From Actinokineospora inagensis DSM 44258 (GTDB lineage: Bacteria > Actinomycetota > Actinomycetes > Mycobacteriales > Pseudonocardiaceae), in NCBI RefSeq assembly GCF_000482865.1, contig NZ_AXWW01000028.1:1-64000 (forward strand): 64,000 nucleotides of DNA, read 5' to 3'. This document shows, piece after piece, positions 8,966-17,954 of the stretch (position 1 is its first letter; each line of letters opens with the position of its first letter). The translations under genes were made by a program, and so were the position numbers. The notes beneath the pieces are model-generated. The model did not search any database, was not told where the DNA came from, and saw only the letters and a program-made list of their open reading frames with translations.

Positions 8966-11889
8966 GTCACATAATGCGCTGGTTCCTCGATCAGGGCGGT
9001 GAAGGTGTGCCGGTCGGGCCAGCAGTCGGTGGTCCAGGCCAGCGCGCGGGCCAGCGCCTCGGGGGTGTCCTCGCAGTGCACGACCCCGTCGAGGACCCAC
9101 CAGGGGACGTTGTGGTCGCCGGTGGGGGTGCGGACCACCAGTTTGTCGTGCACGAGCAGGCTGCCCGCCGGGATGGGGACGTCGAGGAGCTCGCAGGCCG
9201 CGGCGACGGCGCCCAGGTCCGACCAGGGCACCGGGTCGGCGGCGGAGACGATCTCGCCGCCGGTCTCCTCGGTGGCCAGTGGCAGGTCGAGCAGTTCGGC
9301 GAGCGGTTCGGCCAGCGCGAAGTCGGGGCCCGCGGCGATGACTTGGTCCTCGCTCAGCACGGTCAGCAGCCAGGGCGCGTCGAGGACGGCGCAGTCGGCG
9401 GCGACGGTGCCCGCGAGGGTGCGGGTGGTCTCGGGGAGGCGGACCTCGGTGGGGTCGAACAGCTCGTCGGCGACGGCCTCGGCGAGCGCGGCGTGGGTGC
9501 GCAGGACAGCGCCCGGGTGCAAGCCGCGGTCCGGGTCGCCCAAGCGCAGCAGCAGGTCTTCCGCGTCGTCGGCGTTGTCGACCCGCAGGCCGGTGCGCAC
9601 CCCGATGGCGGCGAGGACCCGGGGATCGACGCCGACGTCGGGCACGACGTCGTAGAGGCCCGCGAGGTCGTCGGCGTCGGGCAGGCGCCAGTCGGCGGGG
9701 GCGGCACCGGCGATGACGGCGTTGCGGGCGATCCACCAGCCGGTGTAGCCGTCCGGTTCCAGCAGCGCCCGCCAGGTGTCCGGTTCGGCGGCGAGCAGGG
9801 CGAGCGCGCGCGGCCACGCGTCGTCGGTGACCAGGTCGAGGTCGCGGACGGCGAGGACCCGGGCGGGCGGCTCCGGCTGGGCGTCCCACCACTCGGCCTC
9901 GTCGGCGAGGCCGTGGTCCGGGCCGGTCGGGGCCTCGTCGGCGACCAGGGCGAACGCGTCGAGCACGCCGACGGCGGAGAGGACGTGGTCGGGCCATTCG
10001 GCGGCGACCTCGGGGGACAACGCGCCGATCGGGGCGTCCTCGTCGAGGACGTCCAGCAGCGGTGACCCGGGCAGCGCGAGTTCGTCCGCGCGCCGCCAGT
10101 CGCCCACGGAGTCCTTGAGGGCCAAGGCGCCCAGCCAGGGCCGCTCGCCGGTGCGCACGCCGGCGTCGCGGACCAGGCGGAGCACCACCGAGACCAGGCC
10201 GGTGATGTCCACTCCGGACTCGACGTCGTCCAGGCTGCGTTCCACGGCGTCCTGCAGGCCGCCCGCGTCGAGCAGGTCGACCGGGCCGCCGCGGTGCGCG
10301 CCGAGCCGTTCCAGGACGGGGTGCGCGGCCTCGGCGTGCACGACGTGCAGGACGCCGACCTCGGCGTGCGAGAGCAGTTCCAGCAGTTCGGCGTCCTCGA
10401 CGAGGACCACACCGCGCGGACCGGGCAGGGTGCGGCCGTCGGCGAGCGGGACCGGGAGGCCGCCGAGTTCCATCCGGGCGGTGCCGTCGGTGTCCACGAC
10501 GGGGGCGAGCGCGGTGTAGAGCCGGTGCCACCACTCCGGCGGGCGAGCCCGGCCGGTGATCATCTCGACCACCTCGGACAGGCCGAGACCGCGGACGTCG
10601 AGAGCGGTGAGCGCACCCGCGTGCCGCTGGGCGGACAGCCACCCGGCGGCGAGGTCCGGGACGATCTCGGCGAGCAGGTCGGCGAGCCCGTCGGCCTCGA
10701 CGGCGAGGACCTCGGCGCGGGCGGGGGCGAGGTCGTCGCCGTCGGCGGCGGGCAGCCAGGTGGCCTGGCGCAGGGCCGACACGAGCAGGTCGCGCAGCCG
10801 GTCGTCGACCTCGGACAGCGGGAAGCCGACGAGCGGGACCAGCGCGGTGCGGTGCTCGGCCGGGATCAGCCGGACCAGTTCGGGGTAGGCGGCCGCGGCG
10901 GCGGCGAGGACGGCCTCGGCGGCGGGGCCGGAGTGCAGGCGGCGCCGGGTCGGTTCGATGGGCAGCGTCGCGACGAGCCGGGCGGGCAGCGAAAGCCGCT
11001 CGTCGGTGGGGGTGGGGGCGTGCAGGACGTCGTCGCCGAGGGGCAGCGGGAGCCCGTCGGCGTCGACCCGAGCGGCCCAGCAGACCGTCCACTCGCGACG
11101 TTCGCGGGCCTCGACCCCCAGGTTCGCCACCAGGTCGTCGGCGAGGGTGCCGTGGACGCGGTGCACCAGCCAGGACACGACGCCGTCCGGACCGTGGACC
11201 TCGACTCGGGCGCCGTTCTCGACCCGCCACCACGCCTGGTCGCCGATCTCGATCCGGTCAAGACCGGGGAGGGCGAGGAGGAGGTCGGCGGCTTGAGCGG
11301 CGAAATCGGCCAGCAGCCTCTTACCGTTGACGTCGCCGCGCAGCGGTAGCCGTACCTCGGTCGCGAACCCGACGGGGACCTCGGTCTCGGTAGGCCACAC
11401 CATGCGCAGGACCGGTACACGCCCACCGCGTTCGGCGGCCTTGGCGGCGAGGTCGGGGTGATCGGCGATGGCGGCACGGGTGTCTTCAGCGGAGAACGCA
11501 ACACCGCCGTTCGCGGACAAGACTGTCGGAGCGTCTGTGACGGCGAGCACGGCGGCGAAACCCACGCCGAACTGACCCACCCCCTGCGCCGGGCTCTTGG
11601 CCGACGCCCGTAAGGACGCGAGCGCGGCGACCCCGTCGGCGTCGAGCGGGCGACCGGTGTTGGCGGCGCGCAGCTCACCGTCCACAAGGGACACCCGGAG
11701 CGTGCCGGTGCCCTCGGCGGCGTCGGCGGCGTTCTGCGCCAACTCGACCAGCAGCCGGTCCCGGTATCCGCCGAGGTAGAGGTCTTCCTCGGCGTTGGCG
11801 TCCTCGCGGAACCGGGTCGGCGAGGTCGTCCAGGCGCTGAGCACGGCCGCACGCAGCGCGGCGGTGCCGAACGGGTCGGCGGCGCTCAC
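8962..11889 (-). CDS. Sacsin/Hsp90-type GHKL ATPase protein
   Basis: A 975-residue protein. The first ~200 residues carry a GHKL ATP-binding domain of the sacsin N-terminal/Hsp90 type: the Asn-containing helix LVELAQNAADAAEG, the ANTGRPLDADGVAAL lid region, and GVGQFGVGFAAVLAV. The remaining ~750 residues are acidic, Leu/Ala-rich and of unknown fold. It is probably a large chaperone-like ATPase, but the function in bacteria is not established. The GTG start overlaps the DUF3027 stop by 4 bp, so the two proteins are made together. Confidence 0.82.
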   Translation of the reverse strand: MSAADPFGTAALRAAVLSAWTTSPTRFREDANAEEDLYLGGYRDRLLVELAQNAADAAEGTGTLRVSLVDGELRAANTGRPLDADGVAALASLRASAKSPAQGVGQFGVGFAAVLAVTDAPTVLSANGGVAFSAEDTRAAIADHPDLAAKAAERGGRVPVLRMVWPTETEVPVGFATEVRLPLRGDVNGKRLLADFAAQAADLLLALPGLDRIEIGDQAWWRVENGARVEVHGPDGVVSWLVHRVHGTLADDLVANLGVEARERREWTVCWAARVDADGLPLPLGDDVLHAPTPTDERLSLPARLVATLPIEPTRRRLHSGPAAEAVLAAAAAAYPELVRLIPAEHRTALVPLVGFPLSEVDDRLRDLLVSALRQATWLPAADGDDLAPARAEVLAVEADGLADLLAEIVPDLAAGWLSAQRHAGALTALDVRGLGLSEVVEMITGRARPPEWWHRLYTALAPVVDTDGTARMELGGLPVPLADGRTLPGPRGVVLVEDAELLELLSHAEVGVLHVVHAEAAHPVLERLGAHRGGPVDLLDAGGLQDAVERSLDDVESGVDITGLVSVVLRLVRDAGVRTGERPWLGALALKDSVGDWRRADELALPGSPLLDVLDEDAPIGALSPEVAAEWPDHVLSAVGVLDAFALVADEAPTGPDHGLADEAEWWDAQPEPPARVLAVRDLDLVTDDAWPRALALLAAEPDTWRALLEPDGYTGWWIARNAVIAGAAPADWRLPDADDLAGLYDVVPDVGVDPRVLAAIGVRTGLRVDNADDAEDLLLRLGDPDRGLHPGAVLRTHAALAEAVADELFDPTEVRLPETTRTLAGTVAADCAVLDAPWLLTVLSEDQVIAAGPDFALAEPLAELLDLPLATEETGGEIVSAADPVPWSDLGAVAAACELLDVPIPAGSLLVHDKLVVRTPTGDHNVPWWVLDGVVHCEDTPEALARALAWTTDCWPDRHTFTALIEEPAHYVT

Positions 11890-12737
11890 TCGGCCGGGTC
11901 GGACTCGGGCTGGCCGGACGGCTCGCCTGCCACCTCGCTCTGGACCAGCGCGTCGACGGCCTGCTCGACCGACTCAGCGCTCAGTTCGTTGCTCTCGACG
12001 TCCAACTGGGCGTCGTCGTAGATGAGGTCGGCCACCAAGACCGGCGACACCTGCTCGACATCGGCCTCGGAGTGCGCGCCGCAGCCGTACGCGGCGTGGA
12101 CGGCGCGACCGTCCGCGGGCGCGATCTCATTGCCACACACACCGAAAGCAGCCCCCAACGAGCCTGCTACCGGCAGATAGAACCCGCACGTGCCACAGGA
12201 CGCGGGGGCGCCGCGGGCCATGTCCGCGTTGGGGCCGAACTCGCCGAGCTGCCACCGGTCGGCGGCGTCGAGGCGACCGAACCGGGACAGCACCCGGATC
12301 CGGCCGAGCCCGACCTCCACGGCCAGCTCCTCGACCGCGGGGTCGTCGGACTGGGCGTAGCCGGGCACCAGGCGCGGGTCGTCCGGGGCGGTCGGCAGCA
12401 GGTCGCCGACGCCGAGGTCACCCGCGCGGACCCGGTCCTGCCAGGGCACCCACGCCGGGGCGACCAGGGCGTCCGGGCCGGGCAGCAGCGCGACCTCGCT
12501 GACGGTCACGGTGTCGTCCGGTCCGGCGCTGGCGACGGTCACCGCCCACCGCCAACCGCGGTAGCCGGGCTTGTCCGCGTCGAACAGGTGCGTCGCCGAC
12601 GCCGAGTCCTCGGCCCGCACCTCGACGTGCGCGCCGACCTCGGCCCCGGCCTGGTCGCGCGCGGCGGCGCGCGCGAACTCGACCGCGGCGATCAACGCGG
12701 GGTCGGTCACGGCTTCTGGTGCTGGGGTCGAGGTCAT
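11886..12737 (-). CDS. DUF3027 protein with Cys cluster
   Basis: A ~283-residue protein of the actinobacterial DUF3027 family. A central block, ASCGTCGFYLPVAGSLGAA followed by VCGNEIAPADG and YGCGAHSE, holds four well-spaced cysteines and a histidine, consistent with a small zinc-binding site; this is inferred. Function unknown; the M. tuberculosis counterpart is probably Rv0883c. ATG 12737 or the adjacent GTG 12740 may serve as start, and neither has a clear Shine-Dalgarno sequence. It is the first gene of an operon with the Hsp90-like ATPase and is divergent from the cyclotransferase gene. Confidence 0.8.
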   Translation of the reverse strand: MTSTPAPEAVTDPALIAAVEFARAAARDQAGAEVGAHVEVRAEDSASATHLFDADKPGYRGWRWAVTVASAGPDDTVTVSEVALLPGPDALVAPAWVPWQDRVRAGDLGVGDLLPTAPDDPRLVPGYAQSDDPAVEELAVEVGLGRIRVLSRFGRLDAADRWQLGEFGPNADMARGAPASCGTCGFYLPVAGSLGAAFGVCGNEIAPADGRAVHAAYGCGAHSEADVEQVSPVLVADLIYDDAQLDVESNELSAESVEQAVDALVQSEVAGEPSGQPESDPAE

Positions 12738-12795
12738 CACCGGTGATTGTGCCCCACGCCCGAAGCGGGTGATACAGCCGTGTCACGCTTGCGGG

Positions 12796-13587
12796 GTGCT
12801 CGCCCGCCTGACCGCCGTCGTCGCCGCCGTCACCTGCCTGGCCGCGGGGTGCGCGGGCGGGCAGGCGCCACCCGCGCCGACCGGCCAGGACGTGGTCCGG
12901 CTCAGGCCGACCGTGCTCGCCGAGATCCCGCACGACCGGGACGCTTTCACCCAGGGCCTGGAGATCGCCGACGGCGTCCTCTACGAGGGCACCGGGCTGC
13001 GCGGCCACTCGGAGGTGCGGGCCACCGACCCGGCGACCGGGGCGGTCCGGCAGCGGGTAACCCTGTCGAGTGATCTGTTCGGCGAGGGCATCACCGTGGT
13101 GGGTGATCGGATCTGGCAGATCACCTGGCAGGAGGGTGTGGCCATCGAGCGCGACCGGAACACCCTCGCCGAACGCCGCCGGGTCGCCTACCAGGGTGAG
13201 GGCTGGGGCCTCTGCCACGACGACAAGCGCCTCGTGATGAGCGACGGCACCGACAAGCTCACCTTCCGCGACCCGCGGACGTTCGCGGCGACCGGCGAGG
13301 TCCACGTGCACGACGCGAACGGCCCGATGACCATGCTCAACGAGCTCGAATGCGTCGGCGGCGCGGTCTACGCGAACGTGTGGCAGACCGACCGGATCGT
13401 CCGGATCGACCCCGGGTCGGGCGCGGTGACCGCCGTCGTCGACCTGACCGGGCTGTTGCCGGAGGCCGACCGCGCCAACGCGGACGTGCTCAACGGTATC
13501 GCCGCGGTCCCCGGGACCGATGAGTTCCTCGTGACCGGCAAGTTGTGGCCCAAGTTGTTCCGAGTCCGGTTCGCGACCGCGGGCTAA
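12796..13587 (+). CDS. Glutaminyl-peptide cyclotransferase-like lipoprotein
   Basis: A 263-residue exported lipoprotein. The GTG at 12796 starts a signal peptide ending in the lipobox LAAGC, so the mature protein would be anchored on the outer face of the membrane. The rest is a five-bladed propeller-like repeat protein similar to plant-type/bacterial glutaminyl cyclases (FTQGLEI, LYEGTG, LNELECVGGAVYANVWQTD, LNGIA motifs), which form N-terminal pyroglutamate on peptides. The longer frame from 12571 overlaps the divergent gene and is rejected. A zinc site is not expected in this family. Confidence 0.85.
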   Translation: MLARLTAVVAAVTCLAAGCAGGQAPPAPTGQDVVRLRPTVLAEIPHDRDAFTQGLEIADGVLYEGTGLRGHSEVRATDPATGAVRQRVTLSSDLFGEGITVVGDRIWQITWQEGVAIERDRNTLAERRRVAYQGEGWGLCHDDKRLVMSDGTDKLTFRDPRTFAATGEVHVHDANGPMTMLNELECVGGAVYANVWQTDRIVRIDPGSGAVTAVVDLTGLLPEADRANADVLNGIAAVPGTDEFLVTGKLWPKLFRVRFATAG

Positions 13588-13657
13588 CCGGCCGAGACTG
13601 TCCACCTGGCCCGGTCAACCACCCCCAGAACAGGCCGCCATACGGCAGGATGGACTC

Positions 13658-15577
13658 GTGATTCGCAACCCCGCTGATCAGCCACCGTCCGGCCGCCGCT
13701 CGGGCCGGAAGGCGAAGCGGGGCTGGACCGATGTCCGGCAACCGAGCTGGCGCGAGCAGGAGCCCCCCACCGGGGGCATCCCCCGGCAGAACCCGCCGCT
13801 GCCCCCGCACGCCCCGCACCGGCGCGACCCGCTGGCCCAGCCGCCGCGCACCCGGCCGCTGGAGCAGCCCGAGGAACCCCGGTACGAGACCTACGGCGAC
13901 CGCGACCCCGACCGCTACGGCCGCCGCGAGCCCGACCGCCCGTTCCGCGACCACCCCGCCTACCGCGACTCGCGCGACTACCGGCGCGACGACCCCGACC
14001 ACGGTGATCGCCGCGACGACCGGAATTACCGCGATCCGCGAGATCACCGTGAACCCCGAGATCCCCGTGATCATGGCGACGACCGGGACTACCGGGACGA
14101 TCGCGGGTACGACCGGGACGAGCACCGCCGTGACCCCGGTGCGGAACCCGCGACGGAACTGGCGCGTCGGGACGGCCCGCCCGCCGGGTACCCGAAGAAG
14201 CTGACCGTGACCCGGGTCGCCGCCATCCGCGGCAAGCAGTTGACCGCGCAGGCGATGACCGCGTTCCGTAGGGCCGCGAACGCCGACGGTGCCGACAAGT
14301 CCGGCCTGACCTCGCTCACCTACGCCACGATGCTCAACTACGCCGGTGACGCGGCGATGGCGGTGGCGCTGGCGAACACGCTGTTCTTCTCCGCGGCCAG
14401 CGGCGAGAGCAAGGGCAAGGTGGCGCTCTACCTGCTGATCACGGTGGCCCCGTTCGCGCTGCTGGCGCCGGTCATCGGGCCGATGCTGGACCGGTTGCAG
14501 CGCGGCCGCAGGCTCGCCATGTGCGCGGCGTCGGCCGGTCAGGCGCTGATGTGCGTGATCATGGCGATCCACTTCAACGACTGGATGCTCTACCCGGCGG
14601 CGCTGGGGAAGATGGTGCTGTCCAAGTCGTTCACCGTGCTGAAGGCGGCGATCACGCCGAGAGTCCTGCCGCCGGAGATCACCCTGGCCAAGACCAACGC
14701 CCGGTTGACCGTGTTCGGGCTCGCCGCGGGCGCGGGCGGGGGCGCGGTCGCGGCGCTGTTCGCGAACATCTTCGACTCCCCGGGCGCGCTGTGGTTCACG
14801 GTGGTGATCAGCGTCGTCGGGGCGGTGCAGGCGCTGCGCATCCCGGCGTGGGTGGAGGTCACCGAGGGCGAGGTGCCCGCGTCGATCAGCGCCCGGATGC
14901 CGCTGCCGACGACGCGGCGGCAACCGATGGGTCGGCACGTCGTCGTCTCGCTGTGGGGCAACGGCACGATCCGGGTACTCACCGGGTTCCTGATGATGTT
15001 CGCCGCGTTCGCCGTGCGCGCGCAGAACGAGGCCGCGCCGGTCCAGCAGTTGTTGCTGCTGGGGCTCATCGCGGGCGCGGCGGGCCTGGGCAGCTTCGCG
15101 GGCAACGCCGTCGGCGCGCGTGTCCACATAGGTAATCACGAGCAGGTGGTGCTGGGCTGCGTGATCGCGGCGTTGGCGTCAACGATCGTGGCCACTCTTA
15201 CCGCGGGCATCTTCGCGGCGACCATGGTGGGCTTGGTCGGCTCGGTCGCGAGCGCCCTGGCCAAGAACAGCCTCGACGCCGTCATCCAGGACGACCTGCC
15301 GGAGGAATCGCGGGCGTCCGCGTTCGGCCGGTCGGAGACGGTCCTGCAGCTCGGCTGGGTCCTCGGCGGCGCGGTCGGCGTGCTGCTCCCGCCGATCTGG
15401 TGGGTCGGTTTCCTCGTCGTCACGGTGCTGCTCGCCGTCGGGTTCGCGCAAACCGTGCTCACCCGCCGCGGCAGCACCCTGATCCCCGGCTTCGGCGGGC
15501 AACGCGCGGTCGACGGCGTCGCCGCCGCCCTGCGCCGGTTCCGCCCCGCACCACGCCCCATGCGCGACGACACGTAG
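13658..15577 (+). CDS. MFS-like membrane protein with Arg/Asp-rich repetitive N-terminus
   Basis: A 639-residue protein. Residues ~1-175 are hydrophilic; within them ~75-160 is a run of DRD/RDP/RDY/RDH-type repeats with strongly alternating charges. Then come a conserved segment (LTVTRVAAIRGKQLTAQAMT), and about 11-12 membrane helices with an MFS-like loop (PMLDRLQRGRR). It is the likely equivalent of M. tuberculosis Rv0876c, whose substrate is unknown. The DUF2771 lipoprotein gene starts nine bases after its stop, so the two form an operon. The repeat region may be disordered and mediate interactions; that is inference. Confidence 0.82.
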   Translation: MIRNPADQPPSGRRSGRKAKRGWTDVRQPSWREQEPPTGGIPRQNPPLPPHAPHRRDPLAQPPRTRPLEQPEEPRYETYGDRDPDRYGRREPDRPFRDHPAYRDSRDYRRDDPDHGDRRDDRNYRDPRDHREPRDPRDHGDDRDYRDDRGYDRDEHRRDPGAEPATELARRDGPPAGYPKKLTVTRVAAIRGKQLTAQAMTAFRRAANADGADKSGLTSLTYATMLNYAGDAAMAVALANTLFFSAASGESKGKVALYLLITVAPFALLAPVIGPMLDRLQRGRRLAMCAASAGQALMCVIMAIHFNDWMLYPAALGKMVLSKSFTVLKAAITPRVLPPEITLAKTNARLTVFGLAAGAGGGAVAALFANIFDSPGALWFTVVISVVGAVQALRIPAWVEVTEGEVPASISARMPLPTTRRQPMGRHVVVSLWGNGTIRVLTGFLMMFAAFAVRAQNEAAPVQQLLLLGLIAGAAGLGSFAGNAVGARVHIGNHEQVVLGCVIAALASTIVATLTAGIFAATMVGLVGSVASALAKNSLDAVIQDDLPEESRASAFGRSETVLQLGWVLGGAVGVLLPPIWWVGFLVVTVLLAVGFAQTVLTRRGSTLIPGFGGQRAVDGVAAALRRFRPAPRPMRDDT

Positions 15578-15586
15578 GGTCGCGGC

Positions 15587-16048
15587 GTGCGCAAAGCCCT
15601 GACCGTCACACTCGCGGGTGCCGCAGTCGCCGTGGCCGGGTGCTCGGCACCGCCACCCCCCGAGGTGACCTTCTACACCGACGGCAACAGCGCCGCCGTC
15701 TCCCCGCGCCTGCTGTGCGAGATCGGCAAACCCACCTGCCTCGAAGACCCCGACGCGGTCGCCAACCTCAAGACCCGGCTCGGGCAGCCGGTGCAGATCT
15801 CGGTGTCCGAGAAGGTCGCCAGCACCCCGTGGGGGGTCGTGTTCTCCTACGTGGACGCCAACGGGCAACAGCAGGTGGCCAGCAGCCGGGCGATCTTCCC
15901 CAGCAGCGGGCAGCTCACCTACACGCTGAAACTGCCCGCCCCCACCGACCGCCTCATCTACGTCGAGGTCCGCAAGACCGAGGTCATCGACGGCAGCAAA
16001 CTCGTCGACTCCGGCATCTGGGCGCTGAGCACCGAACTGCGGTCCTGA
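15587..16048 (+). CDS. DUF2771 lipoprotein
   Basis: A 153-residue exported protein starting with GTG. A signal peptide ends in a lipobox (VAVAGCS), then comes a beta-rich domain of ~130 residues with two conserved-looking Cys (LLCEIGKPTC). It matches DUF2771, of unknown function; the M. tuberculosis neighbour Rv0875c is the probable equivalent. Cotranscribed with the preceding membrane transporter and closed by a strong hairpin. Confidence 0.82.
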   Translation: MRKALTVTLAGAAVAVAGCSAPPPPEVTFYTDGNSAAVSPRLLCEIGKPTCLEDPDAVANLKTRLGQPVQISVSEKVASTPWGVVFSYVDANGQQQVASSRAIFPSSGQLTYTLKLPAPTDRLIYVEVRKTEVIDGSKLVDSGIWALSTELRS

Positions 16049-16066
16049 CCACTGGCCACACGAGCA

Positions 16067-16102
16067 GTGACCCGTGCGGCCGGTCATGCCCGCACGGGTC
16101 AC
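16067..16102. terminator. Bidirectional terminator hairpin
   Basis: A perfect 13-bp inverted repeat GTGACCCGTGCGG / CCGCACGGGTCAC with a 10-base loop, between the convergent DUF2771 and cold-shock genes. No T run is present. Confidence 0.85.
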
Positions 16103-16129
16103 CTCGACGATCCGCCTACCCGCGTCGAC

Positions 16130-16516
16130 CTACGGGTCGAGCTCCCTGGCCACCGCCCGCACGACCTCGGCGATGCGCTTGGTCACCTTGCGGTCCGGGT
16201 AGCGGCCGCGCTGCAGGTCGGGCTGGACGGTGGACTCCAGCATCTTGATCATGTCCTCGACCAGCCCGTGCAACTCCTCGGCAGGCCTGCGCCGCGCCTC
16301 GACCACCGACGGCGGGGCGTCCACCAACCGCACCGACAGCGCCTGCGGCCCGCGACGCCCGTCGGCGACACCGAACTCGATCCGCTGGCCCGCCTTCAGC
16401 CCGGCCACCCCCGCGGGCAGCGCCGACGCGCGCACGTAGACGTCCTCGCCCCCGTCCTGCGTGACGAACCCGAAGCCCTTCGCCGAGTCGTACCACTTGA
16501 CCTTGCCGGTCGGCAC
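16130..16516 (-). CDS. cspB: Cold-shock domain protein, CspB type
   Basis: A 128-residue protein. Residues 1-65 form a cold-shock OB-fold with RNP1 (KGFGFV) and RNP2 (VYVRASAL) nucleic-acid-binding motifs. Residues ~66-128 are a helical, charged extension absent from classical 67-residue Csp proteins and typical of the actinobacterial CspB (Rv0871-like) form. It likely binds single-stranded RNA or DNA as an RNA chaperone. The role of the extension is unknown. Confidence 0.92.
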   Translation of the reverse strand: MPTGKVKWYDSAKGFGFVTQDGGEDVYVRASALPAGVAGLKAGQRIEFGVADGRRGPQALSVRLVDAPPSVVEARRRPAEELHGLVEDMIKMLESTVQPDLQRGRYPDRKVTKRIAEVVRAVARELDP

Positions 16517-16716
16517 AATCCCACCGTTCCCTCATTCGTCCAGTCGCCCCGCGCAACACGTCCGCGCAAGACGAACGCGCCCCAGGGGTACCCGGGACGC
16601 GTCCCCTCAGCCTAAGCCAAACCAGGCACCTGCGGTTAGGTCGCCTCCGCCCCGCCCCCGCGTTACCTCCGCCTCTTCGCTGAGGGCGAAACGCACGGGA
16701 CGCCTATCCTGTTCCC

Positions 16717-16908
16717 ATGCCCGCCCAAACCCACCCGTCCCCCACCCTGCGCCTGGCATTCCTGCTGTTCGCGGTGGGCCTCACCGCCGTCGCCGCCATC
16801 TTCGTGCTGGCCGCGTTCAACCTGCACGCCCCCTGGCTCTGGCCCATCACCATGGCCTTCCCCACCGGCTTCGCCGTCGCCCTCCTCCACACCATCCGCC
16901 GCCGCTAA
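16717..16908 (+). CDS. Small two-helix membrane protein
   Basis: A 63-residue protein with two clear hydrophobic helices (~residues 10-33 and 38-57) and a basic RRR C-terminus. TATCCT at 16706-16711 sits six bases before the ATG, suggesting a leaderless promoter. No homologous family is recognised. It is divergent from cspB and is followed at once by repeat R1. Coding bias and the promoter support it, but it is short. Confidence 0.6.
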   Translation: MPAQTHPSPTLRLAFLLFAVGLTAVAAIFVLAAFNLHAPWLWPITMAFPTGFAVALLHTIRRR

Positions 16909-16910
16909 CC

Positions 16911-16984
16911 CCTTACGCCACCCCCTCCGGGCGCAGCCCGGCCCCCACCCTTCCCGGGGGGCGTCCCCGGTGCCAGTCTACCGG
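16911..16984. repeat. Dispersed two-hairpin repeat R1, copy 1
   Basis: About 70 bp nearly identical to 31231-31301. It contains two GC hairpins, CGGGCGCAGCCCG and CCGGGGGGCGTCCCCGG, then CCAGTCTACCGG. It directly follows the stop of the small membrane protein gene. It might act as a terminator or be a REP-like element; see findings. Confidence 0.75.
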
Positions 16985-17036
16985 TTCTGGCGGTGCGGAA
17001 CAGGGGGGCGGCTGGACTGGGGATGGGTGGGGGGAT

Positions 17037-17052
17037 TGTGGATAACTTGGCG
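17037..17052. repeat. DnaA-box-like TGTGGATAA with shared flank, copy 1
   Basis: TGTGGATAACTTGGCG contains the complement of a perfect DnaA box (TTATCCACA). The same 16 bases occur at 31337-31352, each time ~35-55 bases after an R1 repeat. A single box is not a replication origin; it may titrate DnaA or simply be part of the repeat. Confidence 0.6.
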
Positions 17053-17487
17053 CGCAGGTCGGGCGGGGTGTGGGGTGGGCTGGGTGGGGACTTCAGCCGA
17101 ATGAGGTGATGGGGGTCGCGGGGGAGGTCGGCTCGGGTGACGGGCTGGGATGGCCTATGGGGTGGAGTGGCCTGCGGCGCAGGCAGTTGTGGGGGTGGCG
17201 CGCGCTGGTGAGGTGGCGCGGCGCGCTGGTGAAGGCAGAGGCGGGCGGCACAGCGGACGGCGTAGTCGTTGGCCAGGGGTCGAGTTGGCAAGGCAGCGAT
17301 CAGAACCCACACGGCAAGCAAAAGGGCCGGCGTCGAAGACGCACGCCGGAAATGGGCACAAGCGCCCGAGAGCCGAGCCTCACACGGGCAGGCGGGACTG
17401 ACAACCGGCAAAGGCGCACAGCGGCAGACAAAAGAACGCACTCGACGCGGCGGTCAACAACCAGGAGTGCGGCCGGGCGGTGAGCGG
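17053..17487. other. 435-bp gap with no gene seen
   Basis: The stretch up to the YccF stop is G-rich on the plus strand to ~17250, then more A-rich. Several open frames exist, but none has a convincing start, ribosome site, codon bias or family resemblance. No tRNA, riboswitch or long inverted repeat was found. Confidence 0.5.
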
Positions 17488-17940
17488 TCAGGGGGCCGGG
17501 ACGATGCGGGAGCCCAGGGGGACCAGGGACACCGGGATCAGCTTGAAGTTCGCGATGCCGAGGGGGATGCCGATGATGGTGAGGCAGAGCAGGACGCCGG
17601 TGACGAGGTGGCCGATGGCGAGCCACCAGCCCGCGAAGATGATCCAGATGAGGTTGCCGATGGCGGAGGCGGCGCCCGCGTCGCGGCGGGGTTCGATGGT
17701 GCGGCCGAAGGGCCAGAGGGCGTAGTTGGCGATGCGGAACGACGCCAGGCCGAACGGGATGGTGATCACGAGGGCGCAGCAGATGATGCCCGCGATCAGG
17801 TAGCCGATCGCCATCCAGAGGCCGCAGAGGACGAGCCAGACGAGGTTCAGCAGCAGGCGCACGGTGTCCAGTTTGGCCCAACCCGGCCACGGGGGTGGAG
17901 GGATCGGGGCAGACGGTTGCAGGATGGTGACCCGAGCCAC
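17488..17940 (-). CDS. YccF-domain inner membrane protein
   Basis: A 150-residue membrane protein with two tandem YccF-type units (LLNLVWLVLCGLWMAIGYL.. and IGNLIWIIFAGWWLAIGHL..), each with paired helices and an IPFG/IPLG turn. Function unknown; E. coli YccF is an inner-membrane protein. The M. tuberculosis Rv0870c, next to cspB and moaA2, is the probable equivalent. The start lies 14 bp from the divergent acyl-CoA ligase gene, so their promoters must overlap. Confidence 0.88.
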   Translation of the reverse strand: MARVTILQPSAPIPPPPWPGWAKLDTVRLLLNLVWLVLCGLWMAIGYLIAGIICCALVITIPFGLASFRIANYALWPFGRTIEPRRDAGAASAIGNLIWIIFAGWWLAIGHLVTGVLLCLTIIGIPLGIANFKLIPVSLVPLGSRIVPAP

Positions 17941-17954
17941 AGTGAGGGGTTGTC

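Noticed and set aside
17037-17045. Replication origin suggested by a perfect DnaA box
   Set aside because: A single box with no dnaA, dnaN or cluster of boxes nearby.
16905-17441. 178-codon minus-strand frame across repeat R1
   Set aside because: Low-complexity Pro/Ala/Arg translation over a repeated non-coding element.
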